DNA of 64,000 bases from Streptococcus porcinus (GCF_901542335.1 NZ_LR594036.1:434001-498000), one strand, 5' to 3'. Shown: positions 21,255 to 30,934, numbered from the stretch's first letter. Made by a program: numbers and translations. Notes: generated by a model from the sequence alone, not told the origin.

Positions 21255-22598
21255 ATGTCTGATTATTTAAGTGTTAGTCAATTAACCAAATACCTTAAAT
21301 TGAAGTTTGATCGTGATCCCTATTTAGAACGGGTTTATCTGACAGGTCAGGTTTCGAATTTTAGAAAAAGACCTAACCATCAATACTTTTCTTTGAAGGA
21401 TGAAGGAGCAGTCATTCAAGCGACTATTTGGGGCGGCGTCTACAAGAAATTGGGTTTTGATTTAGAAGAAGGGATGAAAGTAAATATTGTTGGCCGTGTG
21501 CAACTTTACGAACCTTCAGGGAGCTATTCCATTATTATTGAAAAGGTAGACCCAGATGGTGTCGGAGCCCTAGCCCTTCAGTTTGAACAGTTAAAAGCTA
21601 AACTAAGTAAAGAAGGTTACTTTAATGACAACCACAAACAAGCTCTACCTCAATTTGCTAAAAAAATCGGAGTTGTAACGAGTCCAAGTGGGGCAGTTAT
21701 CAGAGATATTATTACCACGGTATCTCGGCGCTTTTCTGGTGTCGATATCCTTTTGTTTCCGACTAAAGTTCAAGGAAGTGGGGCAGCAGAAGAAGTAGTG
21801 GCCAATATTGCCCTTGCAAACCAAAGAACAGATTTGGATTTGTTAATTGTTGGTCGTGGGGGAGGTTCTATTGAAGATCTTTGGGCCTTCAACGAAGAGA
21901 TAGTAGTTCAAGCTATTTTTGAATCACGCCTGCCCATCATCTCAAGCGTTGGTCATGAGACAGATATTACCTTGGCCGATTTTGTAGCTGATCGGCGAGC
22001 AGCTACACCGACAGCAGCGGCTGAGCTAGCCACTCCTGTCACTAAAGCTGATATTATTTCTTGGATAAGTGAACAACAAAATAGAGCTTATCAAGCTAAT
22101 CTACGCTTGTTGAAGCTAAAAGAAGATCGGTTAGCCAAGCTGTCACAATCTGTTATATTTAGGCAGCCTGAGCGTCTTTATGATAGTTTTTTACAAAAGA
22201 TTGATCGTCTCCAATCTCAGATGAACTATCAGATTAAGCAAAAACTGTCTGAAACCCAACGTCTAGAGGTCTCCCTAAGGCATCGTCTTCAGGCCTTAGA
22301 TATAGTTACTAAGTTGAGTCGTTATCAAGAAAAAGTTAATTACCTTAATCAGTGGTTACAAATCAATATGCAAAAACGCTATGATTATTCTTTGGCCCGA
22401 TTTGAAAAAGCTCAGGATACTCTGTTAGCTCTAGACACTGAAAGAATCATTGCTAGAGGCTATGGGATTTTACGAAAAGATGAAGAGGTTATATCGTCAG
22501 TTGCAAATATTGCAATAGGCGATGCTTTAGACCTTGAACTACAAGATGGACAAATAGAAGTAGAGGTAAAAAATGTCAAGCAAAAAACAAACATTTGA
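21255..22598 (+). CDS. xseA: Exodeoxyribonuclease VII large subunit
   Basis: Catalytic subunit of the ssDNA exonuclease ExoVII. The 447 residues have an N-terminal OB fold ([22 protein letters not shown]), the catalytic region ([59 protein letters not shown], split here at natural motifs) and a long C-terminal coiled coil. I start at the ATG behind AAAGGAAA, not the frame start 23 codons upstream, which overlaps the promoter. It overlaps xseB by 26 bases. Confidence 0.96.
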   Translation: MSDYLSVSQLTKYLKLKFDRDPYLERVYLTGQVSNFRKRPNHQYFSLKDEGAVIQATIWGGVYKKLGFDLEEGMKVNIVGRVQLYEPSGSYSIIIEKVDPDGVGALALQFEQLKAKLSKEGYFNDNHKQALPQFAKKIGVVTSPSGAVIRDIITTVSRRFSGVDILLFPTKVQGSGAAEEVVANIALANQRTDLDLLIVGRGGGSIEDLWAFNEEIVVQAIFESRLPIISSVGHETDITLADFVADRRAATPTAAAELATPVTKADIISWISEQQNRAYQANLRLLKLKEDRLAKLSQSVIFRQPERLYDSFLQKIDRLQSQMNYQIKQKLSETQRLEVSLRHRLQALDIVTKLSRYQEKVNYLNQWLQINMQKRYDYSLARFEKAQDTLLALDTERIIARGYGILRKDEEVISSVANIAIGDALDLELQDGQIEVEVKNVKQKTNI

Positions 22599-22791
22599 AG
22601 AAGGTTTACAAGAACTAGAAGCTATTGTTACAAAACTTGAAAACGGAGATGTTCCCCTAGAGGAGGCTTTAACAGAATTTCAAAAAGGAATGATTCTTTC
22701 AAAAGGTCTACAAAAAACGTTGCAAGATGCTGAGAAAACCTTGGTTAAAGTCATGCAAAACGATGGAACAGAAGTTGAGATTGACGCCTAA
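22573..22791 (+). CDS. xseB: Exodeoxyribonuclease VII small subunit
   Basis: 72-residue helical partner of XseA ([32 protein letters not shown]). It starts inside the 3' end of xseA and its stop shares a base with the ispA start (TAATG), so the stoichiometry is set by coupled translation. Confidence 0.95.
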   Translation: MSSKKQTFEEGLQELEAIVTKLENGDVPLEEALTEFQKGMILSKGLQKTLQDAEKTLVKVMQNDGTEVEIDA

Positions 22792-23660
22792 TGAATAAAG
22801 TAGACAAAATTAATCTGGCAATCACCCGCTTTTATCAAGGGAAGCAAGCTGTGTCTGAACAACTTATAGCGGCGATTAGTTATTCTACGGAATCTGGTGG
22901 TAAAAGGATTAGGCCCCTCCTCCTATTAGAACTATTAGAGGCTCTTTCAGTGCCTTTAACTGACAGTCATTATGATATCGCAGCTGCTCTTGAAATGATT
23001 CATACTGGAAGTTTGATCCATGATGATCTCCCAGCTATGGATAATGATGACTATCGTCGTGGTTGCCTTACAAATCATAAAAAATTTGATGAAGCAACGG
23101 CTATACTAGCTGGTGATAGTCTCTTTTTGGATGCCTTTGCTTTAATTGCTGGGACAAATTTGTCAGCTAATATAAAGGTTGATTTAATAGAATCTCTTTC
23201 GAATTCATCAGGAACTTTTGGTATGGTTGGCGGTCAAATGCTTGATATGAAAGCGGAAGGGCAAGAGCTAACTTTAGCAGAGTTGCAAGAGATTCATAGC
23301 CATAAAACGGGCTGTTTGCTGGCCTATCCTTTTTGGGCAGCAGCTAAAATAGCAGAAGTGGATGAGCAGATTCTTCTGGAGATTTATCAGGCTGGTCAAA
23401 AGGTTGGTCATGCTTTTCAAGTTAGGGATGACATCTTAGATGTTACCGCTGATTTCACTGATTTGGGAAAAACACCCCAGAAAGATTTAGTGGCAGAAAA
23501 AATGACCTATCCGCGACTACTAGGTTTAGAAGAATCTTATCGTATCTTGAATGAAGATATTGATCAAAGTATTGCAACTTTAGAATCTTTACGAAATAAA
23601 GTTGTTTTTAAGCCTGAAAATATTATTCGCTTGATAGAAAGGTTACGCTTGCATGCCTAA
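22791..23660 (+). CDS. ispA: Polyprenyl (farnesyl) diphosphate synthase
   Basis: Cytoplasmic trans-prenyltransferase that condenses IPP with DMAPP/GPP to make FPP for undecaprenyl-P and quinone-type lipids. First aspartate-rich motif HDDLPAMDNDD (77-87) and second motif VRDDILDVTADF are intact, as is the GGKRIRP substrate motif. Product length cannot be proven from sequence; the IspA-type short-chain class is likely. Coupled to xseB and overlapping tlyA by eight bases. Confidence 0.94.
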   Translation: MNKVDKINLAITRFYQGKQAVSEQLIAAISYSTESGGKRIRPLLLLELLEALSVPLTDSHYDIAAALEMIHTGSLIHDDLPAMDNDDYRRGCLTNHKKFDEATAILAGDSLFLDAFALIAGTNLSANIKVDLIESLSNSSGTFGMVGGQMLDMKAEGQELTLAELQEIHSHKTGCLLAYPFWAAAKIAEVDEQILLEIYQAGQKVGHAFQVRDDILDVTADFTDLGKTPQKDLVAEKMTYPRLLGLEESYRILNEDIDQSIATLESLRNKVVFKPENIIRLIERLRLHA

Positions 23661-24480
23661 AGAGAGAGTTGATGTCTTAGCCTATAAACAGGGCCTATTT
23701 GATACTAGAGAGCAGGCTAAACGAGGAGTTATGGCAGGACTAGTTGTGGCTGTATTAAATGGTCAACGCTATGATAAGCCAGGTGAGAAGATTGATGAAA
23801 CAACTGAACTTAAGTTAAAAGGCGAAAAATTAAAATACGTCAGTCGTGGTGGGTTAAAACTTGAAAAAGCATTAGAGGTTTTTGCCATTTCTGTGGCTGA
23901 TAAAATCACAATTGATATTGGTGCTTCCACTGGAGGCTTTACTGATGTCATGCTTCAAGCTGGAGCTCAATTGGTTTATGCTGTTGATGTAGGGACCAAC
24001 CAATTGGTTTGGAAACTTAGACAGGACCCTCGTGTCAGAAGCATGGAGCAGTATAATTTTCGTTATGCACAACTTGCTGATTTTCAAGAGGGGCAACCTA
24101 CTTTTGCAAGTATCGACGTTTCATTTATCTCCTTAAGTTTGATTTTACCAGCCCTTCATGACATTTTAGTTGATAATGGCCAGGTTGTTGCCCTAATTAA
24201 GCCACAATTTGAGGCAGGTCGGGATTTGGTTGGTAAAAATGGTATTGTCAAGGACAAAAATGTCCACCAAAAAGTCATTAAAGAAGTCGTCGCCTTTGCA
24301 ACCAAATTCGGATTTATGATTAAAGGCTTAGATTTTTCACCAGTTCAAGGTGGCCATGGCAATATTGAATTTTTGATACATTTGCAAAAGGGCTCACAAG
24401 AGATTTTTGTTGACGAAACAGAGATTATGTCTCTTGTTGAAAAAGCACATAAGGAATTTGACAGACATGAAGAAAAGTGA
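23653..24480 (+). CDS. tlyA: TlyA-family rRNA methyltransferase (hemolysin-like annotation)
   Basis: A 275-residue protein with an N-terminal S4 RNA-binding domain (about 1-60) and a FtsJ/RrmJ-type SAM methyltransferase domain (DIGASTGGFTDVMLQAGA as motif I, about 80-97; IDVSFISL and KPQFEAGR later). TlyA of Mycobacterium 2'-O-methylates 16S and 23S rRNA; in streptococci the family is often called hemolysin A, without firm proof of lysis. It overlaps both ispA and argR, a tightly packed operon. Confidence 0.92.
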   Translation: MPKERVDVLAYKQGLFDTREQAKRGVMAGLVVAVLNGQRYDKPGEKIDETTELKLKGEKLKYVSRGGLKLEKALEVFAISVADKITIDIGASTGGFTDVMLQAGAQLVYAVDVGTNQLVWKLRQDPRVRSMEQYNFRYAQLADFQEGQPTFASIDVSFISLSLILPALHDILVDNGQVVALIKPQFEAGRDLVGKNGIVKDKNVHQKVIKEVVAFATKFGFMIKGLDFSPVQGGHGNIEFLIHLQKGSQEIFVDETEIMSLVEKAHKEFDRHEEK

Positions 24481-24940
24481 ACGTTTAGATTTAATTAAAA
24501 AGATTGTTTTATCGCATGATATTGAAACTCAACATGAGTTATTAGCTTTGCTTAAAGAACAAGGCTTAGAACTTACCCAAGCGACTATTTCCAGAGATAT
24601 GAATGAGATTGGGATTGTGAAAATACCTTCTGGTTCAGGTCCATATATTTATGGTCTTTCTCAAGATCGTGGTAAAAAGATTACACAACGCCCTTTGTCC
24701 ATTCGGAGTAGTATTTTATCCATTTCAGAAAAAAATCAGGACTTAAAGCAACATCTGTATCTTAAGGTGGTACCTGGAAATGCCATGGTAATGAAACGTT
24801 ATCTCTATACTGATTTTGCAGAGCGCATCTTTGGTGTCATCGAAGATGATGACAGTATTCTTTTGTTAGCAAAAACAGAGGGTGATGCTGATTATATCAG
24901 AAATGAAGTGTCAAGATGGGTAACTAATAAATCATCGTAA
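24467..24940 (+). CDS. argR: Arginine repressor ArgR/AhrC family
   Basis: Hexameric arginine-responsive regulator. The 157 residues have an N-terminal winged HTH (LTQATISRDMNEIGIVKIP) and a C-terminal oligomerisation and arginine-binding domain (VPGNAMVMKRYLY, IFGVIEDDDSILLLAK). Streptococci carry two or three paralogues; this copy, embedded between tlyA and recN, corresponds to the conserved ahrC-like copy. The start I use is the ATG 14 bases before the end of tlyA; a longer frame upstream lies within tlyA. Confidence 0.93.
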   Translation: MKKSERLDLIKKIVLSHDIETQHELLALLKEQGLELTQATISRDMNEIGIVKIPSGSGPYIYGLSQDRGKKITQRPLSIRSSILSISEKNQDLKQHLYLKVVPGNAMVMKRYLYTDFAERIFGVIEDDDSILLLAKTEGDADYIRNEVSRWVTNKSS

Positions 24941-24954
24941 AGAGAGGGCTAAGA

Positions 24955-26616
24955 ATGCTTTTAGAAATTTCGATTAAAAATTTCGCCATTATTGAAGAAA
25001 TTTCCCTAAGTTTTGACAATGGAATGACTGTTCTTACAGGTGAAACTGGAGCGGGTAAGTCTATCATCATTGATGCTATGAATATGATGTTAGGGGCGCG
25101 TGCTAGTATTGATGTGATTAGACATGGCGCTCCAAAGGCTGAGATTGAGGGCTTCTTTTCCATTGAACATAAGGCTGAGTTGATGGCGTTACTAGAAGCA
25201 AATGGTATTGATGTTCAGGATGAATTGATCATTCGCCGAGATATTTTTGCTAACGGACGTAGTGTCAGTCGTATTAACGGTCAGATGGTTAATCTCTCCA
25301 CATTAAAAGAAGTAGGCCAATTTTTAGTTGATATCCATGGCCAACATGATCAAGAAGAATTGATGAGGTCTGCTCACCATTTAGCAATTTTAGATGCCTT
25401 TGGCGATCCAACATTTCAAAACCAAAAAGTAGCCTATCAAGAGATTTTTGACAATTACAAAAAGCTTCGCAAAAAGGTCATTGAAAAACAAAAGAATGCA
25501 CGTGATCATAAGGAACGCATTGATATGTTGGCATTTCAAATGGCTGAAATTGAGGCAGTCGGTTTGCAAAAAGGTGAAGACGTTTCTATTCAATCGGAGA
25601 GGCAGTGGCTTTTGAATCATAAACAAATCGCTGATACTCTAGCAAATGCAGCAGTTCTTCTCGACAACGAGGAGCTGTCTAGTCTTTCCAATATCCGTTA
25701 TGCTATGAATGATCTTTTAGCGATAGAAACATTTGATCCAGACTATAAATTAATGGCAAGCAATATTACGGAAGCTTACTATATTTTGGAAGATGTTAAT
25801 AAAATGTTATCAGATACTGTAGATAATTTAGATTTTGATGCAGGTCGACTCCTAGAACTAGATAGTCGTTTGGATCAAATTAACAGCTTGACACGAAAAT
25901 ATGGTGGAAATGTCGATGATCTCTTAGATTACTACAGTAATATTGAAAAAGAATATCAGCTTTTGACAGGCAGTGAAAGTTCAGATGAAGAGCTAGAGAT
26001 ACAACTCAAAAAAGTAGAAAAAGATTTAATCGACCAAGCTCATATTTTAAGTCAGGAGCGACATAAACTGGCGCATCAATTAGAAACAGACATCAAACAG
26101 CAGCTAAAAGATTTATATATGGATAAAGCTAACTTTGAAGTGCGTTTAACTCCTTCAAAGTTTAACCGAAATGGTAATGAAATGGTTGAGTTTTATATTT
26201 CAACAAACCCCGGTGAAGGCTTTAAGCCCTTAGTTAAAGTGGCTTCAGGTGGTGAATTATCACGGTTGATGTTAGCCATCAAGGCAGCTATTTCAAGTAA
26301 GGAAGACAAAACGAGTATTGTCTTTGACGAGGTCGATACGGGAGTTTCTGGACGTGTTGCGCAGGCTATTGCTCAAAAAATTTATAAAATTGGAAAGAAT
26401 AGTCAAGTACTTGCCATTTCACATTTACCGCAAGTTATTGCCATTGCAGATTATCAGTATTATATTTCTAAAGAAAGCAAGGCTGATATCACAGTGTCAA
26501 AAGCAAGCTTATTAGACGATGACCAACGTGTGGAGGAAATTGCTAAGATGATTGCGGGTAATGATATAACAGAAACAGCACGCCAACAAGCACGGGATTT
26601 ATTACAGAAAAAGTGA
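24955..26616 (+). CDS. recN: DNA repair protein RecN
   Basis: SMC-like ATPase acting early in double-strand break repair and, in naturally transformable bacteria, in transformation. The 553 residues have Walker A GETGAGKS (29-36), a central coiled coil (about 150-370), the ABC signature region (VASGGELSRLMLAIK) and Walker B (SIVFDEVDTGVSGR). It is the last gene of the xseA operon. Confidence 0.97.
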   Translation: MLLEISIKNFAIIEEISLSFDNGMTVLTGETGAGKSIIIDAMNMMLGARASIDVIRHGAPKAEIEGFFSIEHKAELMALLEANGIDVQDELIIRRDIFANGRSVSRINGQMVNLSTLKEVGQFLVDIHGQHDQEELMRSAHHLAILDAFGDPTFQNQKVAYQEIFDNYKKLRKKVIEKQKNARDHKERIDMLAFQMAEIEAVGLQKGEDVSIQSERQWLLNHKQIADTLANAAVLLDNEELSSLSNIRYAMNDLLAIETFDPDYKLMASNITEAYYILEDVNKMLSDTVDNLDFDAGRLLELDSRLDQINSLTRKYGGNVDDLLDYYSNIEKEYQLLTGSESSDEELEIQLKKVEKDLIDQAHILSQERHKLAHQLETDIKQQLKDLYMDKANFEVRLTPSKFNRNGNEMVEFYISTNPGEGFKPLVKVASGGELSRLMLAIKAAISSKEDKTSIVFDEVDTGVSGRVAQAIAQKIYKIGKNSQVLAISHLPQVIAIADYQYYISKESKADITVSKASLLDDDQRVEEIAKMIAGNDITETARQQARDLLQKK

Positions 26617-26688
26617 TGGTGAAATTGAATAAGAAAAAAGTACTAGCAATTATTTTCTTTTTGTAACCTATGCTTAAGCAGGAGTGCT

Positions 26689-26717
26689 TTGATTTATTTG
26701 TCAATCAATGCTAAAAT
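26689..26717 (+). promoter_or_regulatory. degV operon promoter
   Basis: TTGATT (26689-26694), 17-base spacer, TAAAAT (26712-26717), about 37 bases before the degV ATG. Confidence 0.7.
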
Positions 26718-26753
26718 ATTAAGAAATAGACTAGTAATAGAATGGAAACAACT

Positions 26754-27593
26754 ATGGGAAATATTAAGATTGTTACAGATTCATCAATCACAATAGAGCA
26801 AGACCTAATTGATAAATATGATATAACTGTCGTACCTCTTTCTGTGATGATTGATGGGAAGCTTTATTCTGATAATGATTTAAAAGAAGAAGGACAATTC
26901 CTCAAGTTAATGAAAGCTAGCAAACATTTGCCAAAAACCAGTCAACCGCCGGTAGGCCTGTTTGCGGACTACTATGAGAAATTGGTTGCACAGGGTGCTA
27001 GTGAGATTGTTGCTATTCATTTAAATCCAATCCTATCAGGAACGATTGAAGCGTCACGACAAGGAGCTGAGATTGCTGGTGCTCCAGTCCATGTTCTAGA
27101 TTCATCTTTTACGGATCAAGCACTAAAATTCCAAGTCCTTGCTGCGGCTAAGTTGGCCCAAGATGGAGCTTCTTTATCTGAAATACTAGCTAAGGTTGAA
27201 GAAGTTAAAGAAAAAACGAGACTCTATATTGGCGTATCCACATTAGAAAATCTAGTAAAGGGTGGCAGAATTGGTCGTGTTACAGGAGCGATTAGTAGCT
27301 TATTGAATATTCGCCTTTTAATGAAGTTAATACCTGATCAATTGCAACCAATTGCAAAAGGACGAGGAAATAAAACCTTTTTTAAATGGTTGGAAAATCA
27401 TATGCAAGAGATAGCTAAAAAGCCAATTGCAGAACTTGCTATTTCTTATGCTGGTGATAGGGAACTAGCAGACCAGCTTTTAGAGAGGATTAGACCTTTT
27501 TACAAGGGAGAGGTATCTGTACAAGAAACGGGTTCTATCATTCAGACTCATACAGGAGAAGGCGCCTTCGCCGTTATGATTAGATATGAGTAA
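26754..27593 (+). CDS. DegV family fatty-acid-binding protein
   Basis: A 279-residue DegV-fold protein. Family members (FakB) hold a fatty acid and present it to the kinase FakA. Typical motifs are [11 protein letters not shown] (N-terminus), PKTSQPPVG and [16 protein letters not shown]-like NIRLLMKL lies in the middle. Which FakB type this is cannot be told from sequence alone. I start at MGNIKIV; an ATG four codons earlier lies within the ribosome site. It overlaps the next gene by eight bases. Confidence 0.9.
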   Translation: MGNIKIVTDSSITIEQDLIDKYDITVVPLSVMIDGKLYSDNDLKEEGQFLKLMKASKHLPKTSQPPVGLFADYYEKLVAQGASEIVAIHLNPILSGTIEASRQGAEIAGAPVHVLDSSFTDQALKFQVLAAAKLAQDGASLSEILAKVEEVKEKTRLYIGVSTLENLVKGGRIGRVTGAISSLLNIRLLMKLIPDQLQPIAKGRGNKTFFKWLENHMQEIAKKPIAELAISYAGDRELADQLLERIRPFYKGEVSVQETGSIIQTHTGEGAFAVMIRYE

Positions 27594-28428
27594 AAAAGAT
27601 TTACTAAAAGGAAGTCTCTGTTTTGTCATAGCCTTCCTGATTTTTTCCCTTGCTTTAAATTTACTTATACCAAAATCACGGTCACAATTAAAGGCCAGTG
27701 ATTTTTTAAATCAAGAAAAAGTTCATATTAATTATATTGCCATTGGGGATTCTCTGACAGAAGGGGTAGGTGACTCTACTAATCAAGGTGGCTTTATTCC
27801 CCTCTTATCCAAAGATTTAGAGTCACACTATCACGTTACTGTAAATGCTCAAAACTACGGTATTTCTGGTAATACAAGCCAGCAAATAGTAAAACGCATG
27901 CAGAGCGATGAAGCACTTAAATCTGACCTAAAAAAAGCTCAAATCATGACTCTCACTGTAGGGGGGAATGATGTGATGGCTGTTATTCGAAAACACTTAT
28001 CTCATCTTGAGATAGAAACTTTTGACCAACCAATGATAGAGTATCAAGAAAGATTAAGTCAGATTATCACGTTAGCTAAAAAAGCTAATAAAGATATTCG
28101 TATCTATGTTTTAGGTATTTATAATCCCTTTTATTTAAATTTTCCAGAAATAACAAAAATGCAAGATGTAGTGGATAATTGGAATCACAGAACAAAGATA
28201 ACCTTATCCCAATTTAAACATGTTCATTTCGTTCCTATTAACGATCAACTCTATAAGGGGATTGATGGGAAAGAAGGAATTATTCATTCAGAAGGTGATA
28301 AGAAAAGTGTTCTAAATGATGTATTATATGCAGGTGATCATTTTCATCCTAATAACATTGGTTATCAGATAATGTCCGACGCTGTATTGGAGGCAATCAA
28401 AAAACATGAAAAGAAACTCAAACATTAA
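27586..28428 (+). CDS. SGNH/GDSL-type lipase or esterase, membrane anchored
   Basis: A 280-residue extracellular hydrolase with an N-terminal signal anchor (about 8-30). Block I GDSLTEG (nucleophile Ser, about residue 56), block III GGNDVM and block [11 protein letters not shown] (catalytic Asp/His) are all intact, so it should be active. The family (YpmR-like) acts on acyl esters; the substrate is not known. It overlaps degV and also overlaps the broken ypmS downstream, the usual degV-ypmR-ypmS order. Confidence 0.9.
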   Translation: MSKKDLLKGSLCFVIAFLIFSLALNLLIPKSRSQLKASDFLNQEKVHINYIAIGDSLTEGVGDSTNQGGFIPLLSKDLESHYHVTVNAQNYGISGNTSQQIVKRMQSDEALKSDLKKAQIMTLTVGGNDVMAVIRKHLSHLEIETFDQPMIEYQERLSQIITLAKKANKDIRIYVLGIYNPFYLNFPEITKMQDVVDNWNHRTKITLSQFKHVHFVPINDQLYKGIDGKEGIIHSEGDKKSVLNDVLYAGDHFHPNNIGYQIMSDAVLEAIKKHEKKLKH

Positions 28429-28785
28429 TTGGTGGAAATGGGCTTTTCTCCTTCTATTATTTTTGAAGGCAAGTACAAGCTTTTAGGTTATGAAGTTCCT
28501 CTCTATGTCTACTTTCAGCCGATTGCCTTAGCTAATGGCAACGTCCAACTGCAAGTTTCATCAATTTCTGCTGGAACCTTACCTTTGCCAGAGTCAGAAG
28601 TATTACAATATGTAAAATCGAGTTATGAGTTACCAAACTTTGTAACTGTTAATGCTAAAAAATCATCTTTAATGATTGACCTTAGCAAAATTAGAAGTAA
28701 TACTCCACTTTTTCTAAAGGCTAAAAAGCTTGACTTAATTAACGACAAAATAAGTTTTGATATTTACAAGAAATCGTCAAAATAA
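28406..28785 (+). pseudogene. ypmS (DUF2140) remnant with internal deletion and frameshift
   Basis: The normal gene encodes a roughly 190-200 residue membrane-anchored protein. Here the ATG at 28406 opens [19 protein letters not shown], a plausible start and membrane anchor, but this frame stops at 28486. The conserved C-terminal part (SIIFEGKYKLLGYEVPLYVY to the stop at 28785) is in another frame. Between the two only a few codons remain where I expect about 60-80, so an out-of-frame deletion around 28455-28470 is the simplest reading. A TTG or ATG start inside the second frame would give a 118-residue protein lacking the anchor. Confidence 0.75.
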
Positions 28786-28795
28786 CGTTAAATAC

Positions 28796-28824
28796 TTGAC
28801 CTATAAGCTTTTTTTAGATATCAT
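28796..28824 (+). promoter_or_regulatory. hup promoter
   Basis: TTGACC (28796-28801), 17-base spacer, TATCAT (28819-28824), followed by a ribosome site GGAGG before the ATG at 28874. Confidence 0.75.
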
Positions 28825-28873
28825 TGTAACTGTTAAAGCATATTGCTTATTAATTAATTGGAGGATTTGTTAA

Positions 28874-29149
28874 ATGGCTAACAAACAAGATTTAATCGCA
28901 AAAGTTGCAGAAGCAACTGACCTTACTAAAAAAGATTCAGCGGCAGCTGTTGACGCAGTATTTGCTGCAATTGAAGGCTTCCTTTCTAAAGGTGAAAAAG
29001 TTCAATTAATCGGTTTTGGTAACTTTGAAGTGCGTGAACGTGCAGCTCGTAAAGGCCGTAACCCACAAACTGGTGCAGAAATTGAAATCGCTGCATCAAA
29101 AGTACCAGCTTTCAAAGCAGGTAAAGCTCTTAAAGACGCAGTTAAATAA
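28874..29149 (+). CDS. hup: DNA-binding protein HU
   Basis: Nucleoid protein that bends DNA as a dimer; the single HU of streptococci is essential. The 91 residues include the conserved [21 protein letters not shown] arm region (split at 20) and the [16 protein letters not shown]-terminus. It has a strong promoter, strong ribosome site and strong terminator, which fits very high expression. Codon use is biased to preferred codons. Confidence 0.98.
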   Translation: MANKQDLIAKVAEATDLTKKDSAAAVDAVFAAIEGFLSKGEKVQLIGFGNFEVRERAARKGRNPQTGAEIEIAASKVPAFKAGKALKDAVK

Positions 29150-29157
29150 TTTTACTT

Positions 29158-29206
29158 AAAAATCCTTATCACATCAGGTTTTCTTGATGCTGATAAGGAT
29201 TTTTTT
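29158..29206 (+). terminator. Intrinsic terminator after hup
   Basis: Long stem (29158-29170 with 29192-29204) enclosing a second small stem (ACATCA/TGATGC), then a seven-T run. Confidence 0.93.
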
Positions 29207-29358
29207 GTCGAGAGAAGATGATTAGTCATTATTAACCTTGTGTATTTTTCTTGGTTTCTAATATATTATAAAGTATATTTCTCCTAGTGTTGAATCAGAT
29301 ATCATCTTTTCTTCAACTAGTAAGTTTAAAGGATAGAATTTAAGATAGGTCGGTTATT

Positions 29359-29374
29359 TTGGTAGCGTTTGCAA
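29359..29374 (+). promoter_or_regulatory. cre-like site (CcpA) upstream of aphA
   Basis: TTGGTAGCGTTTGCAA matches the cre consensus WTGNAANCGNWNNCWW with one mismatch, and its right end is the -35 hexamer of the aphA promoter. Confidence 0.72.
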
Positions 29375-29397
29375 AACTGGGTTTATTTTGGTATATT
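29369..29397 (+). promoter_or_regulatory. aphA promoter
   Basis: TTGCAA (29369-29374), 17-base spacer, extended -10 TGGTATATT (TATATT 29392-29397). Confidence 0.8.
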
Positions 29398-29451
29398 AGC
29401 TAAGGGAGTAATGCCCCTTATAATTTATCTGTTAATATTTGGGAGGTTCTT

Positions 29452-30189
29452 ATGAAGAGAAGGTTAATGAGTAGTCTTTTGATTTTGGGGATTATTGCAA
29501 CGTCATCCACAGTAGTTAAAGCGAGTGGACCCAAAGTAGCTTATACACAAGAAGGTGTGACTGCACTTTCTCAAGATGCTAAGGATAAAGTGAAGACTGT
29601 TTCTATTGAAGCTATTCAAAAAAGTCTAGATGGTAAGAAGAAAACCACTGTAAGCTTTGATATTGATGACACATTACTTTTTAGTAGCCAATATTTTCAG
29701 TATGGAAAAGAGTATGTCACTCCAGGATCTTTTGACTTTCTTCATAAACAAAAATTTTGGGATCTCGTTGCAAAACGAGGAGATCAAGATTCTATTCCTA
29801 AAGAATATGCAAAGAAATTAATTGCAATGCATCAAAAACGAGGAGATAAAATTGTCTTTATCACAGGGAGAACTAGAGGTTCGATGTATAAAGAGGGTGA
29901 AGTTGATAAAACAGCGAAAGCATTAGCCAAAGACTTTAAGTTAGACAAACCAATTGCTATTCATTATACCGGAGATAAAGCTATGAAATCTTATAAGTAT
30001 GACAAATCATATTATATTAAGAAATACGGCTCAGAAATCCACTATGGTGATAGTGATGAGGATATTCATGCAGCAAGAGAAGCTGGTGCTAGACCCATTA
30101 GAATTTTAAGAGCACCTAATTCTACAAACTTACCACTACCACAGGCTGGAGGATATGGGGAAGAAGTTTTAGAAAATTCGGCTTATTAA
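29452..30189 (+). CDS. aphA: Secreted class B acid phosphatase
   Basis: A 245-residue HAD-superfamily phosphatase, close in motif to E. coli AphA. Signal peptide about 1-25 (cleavage near VVKA-SG). HAD motif I SFDIDDTLLFSS with both nucleophile and acid/base Asp, motif II FITGRT, motif III Lys in TGDKAMKS, motif IV YGDSDEDI, and the class B signature end RILRAPNST then PLPQAGGYGEEV. It should release phosphate from nucleotides and other monoesters outside the cell. Promoter with an overlapping cre site suggests repression by CcpA on good sugars. It sits in the least conserved part of the window. Confidence 0.92.
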   Translation: MKRRLMSSLLILGIIATSSTVVKASGPKVAYTQEGVTALSQDAKDKVKTVSIEAIQKSLDGKKKTTVSFDIDDTLLFSSQYFQYGKEYVTPGSFDFLHKQKFWDLVAKRGDQDSIPKEYAKKLIAMHQKRGDKIVFITGRTRGSMYKEGEVDKTAKALAKDFKLDKPIAIHYTGDKAMKSYKYDKSYYIKKYGSEIHYGDSDEDIHAAREAGARPIRILRAPNSTNLPLPQAGGYGEEVLENSAY

Positions 30190-30471
30190 TCATTTTGTTA
30201 CTCAAATTGTAGCAAATTTCCATCAGAGATATTTCGTAATTTAAAGAGGAAGAGCTTATCGCTTATTAGCTCTTAGAGCAATGAAATTTCCGCTCGGCAA
30301 TATTCATGAAATTGTATCAGCTTAAAAAGAGAAAAATAATCTCATTTAAAGATTCTTATCTTATTAAGTTTTGATAATGCTAACAAGCTCTTAGAATTCT
30401 CTTTCTCAATTTAACAGGGTTCATCAATCATGTCACCTGCTCCTAATAGAGTATCGTAGCTAGACAAAAAG
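30190..30471. other. Intergenic region downstream of aphA
   Basis: About 280 bases without a credible gene. It holds a small hairpin (AAGAGCT/AGCTCTT, 30250-30256 with 30268-30274) without a T run; otherwise I see nothing. Confidence 0.5.
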
Positions 30472-30505
30472 AAAAGCCGCCCTATCGGTCTAAGAGCGGC
30501 TTTTT
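30472..30505. terminator. Bidirectional terminator between aphA and the secreted-protein gene
   Basis: 9-bp stem AAAAGCCGC/GCGGCTTTT flanked by AGACAAAAA on the left and TTTTTGTCT on the right, so T runs follow on both strands. Confidence 0.88.
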
Positions 30506-30526
30506 GTCTTATTTAAGGAGTCTTAA

Positions 30527-30871
30527 TTAGTTAAAGTATACTTGTTGTGGTGCAAATTGGTTAAGAAATTCTTCCACTTCAGATTTGATTTCATCATCTG
30601 CTTTAGACTTCAACTTTTCTAAAAGTTTGCTGAAATCTTGTTCTTCACTAAGATCTAAGTATAACTCAGCGTCTTCTTCATCAATTCCTTTTTGAGTTAA
30701 GAAGTCTACTAGTACTTGACGGTTGTTATCTTTCACGTCTGAACGAATTTCAGTGTTTACATTTCCAACTTGATCTGCGTTGACAATTTGAGTTGAAGCA
30801 GTAAGGCATGCTGCAGCTAATGCTAAAGCAGCGATTGTAGACATTGCAAATTTTTTGCAAATTAGTTTCAT
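30527..30871 (-). CDS. Small secreted protein of unknown function
   Basis: A 114-residue protein with a clear Sec signal peptide (basic start MKLICKK, hydrophobic core about 9-27, cleavage near IVNA-DQ). The mature 80 or so residues are acidic and helical (EEDAELYLDLSEEQDFSKLLEKL), without cysteine, ending in QQVYFN. I do not recognise a family. It has a good ribosome site (GGAGGAA), a near-consensus promoter and a terminator, so it is a real single-gene unit. A 20-base perfect hairpin marks the predicted 5' end of its mRNA. Confidence 0.82.
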   Translation of the reverse strand: MKLICKKFAMSTIAALALAAACLTASTQIVNADQVGNVNTEIRSDVKDNNRQVLVDFLTQKGIDEEDAELYLDLSEEQDFSKLLEKLKSKADDEIKSEVEEFLNQFAPQQVYFN

Positions 30872-30914
30872 AAAAAAGTTTCCTCCATTTTTGGTTAGGT
30901 ATACCGTTAATTTA

Positions 30915-30934
30915 TGTGATAGAAAACTATCACA
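30915..30934 (-). promoter_or_regulatory. Perfect inverted repeat at the start of the secreted-protein mRNA
   Basis: TGTGATAG, 4 bases, CTATCACA. It begins about six bases after the -10, so it is either an operator at +1 or a 5' stem-loop of the transcript. Confidence 0.65.
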
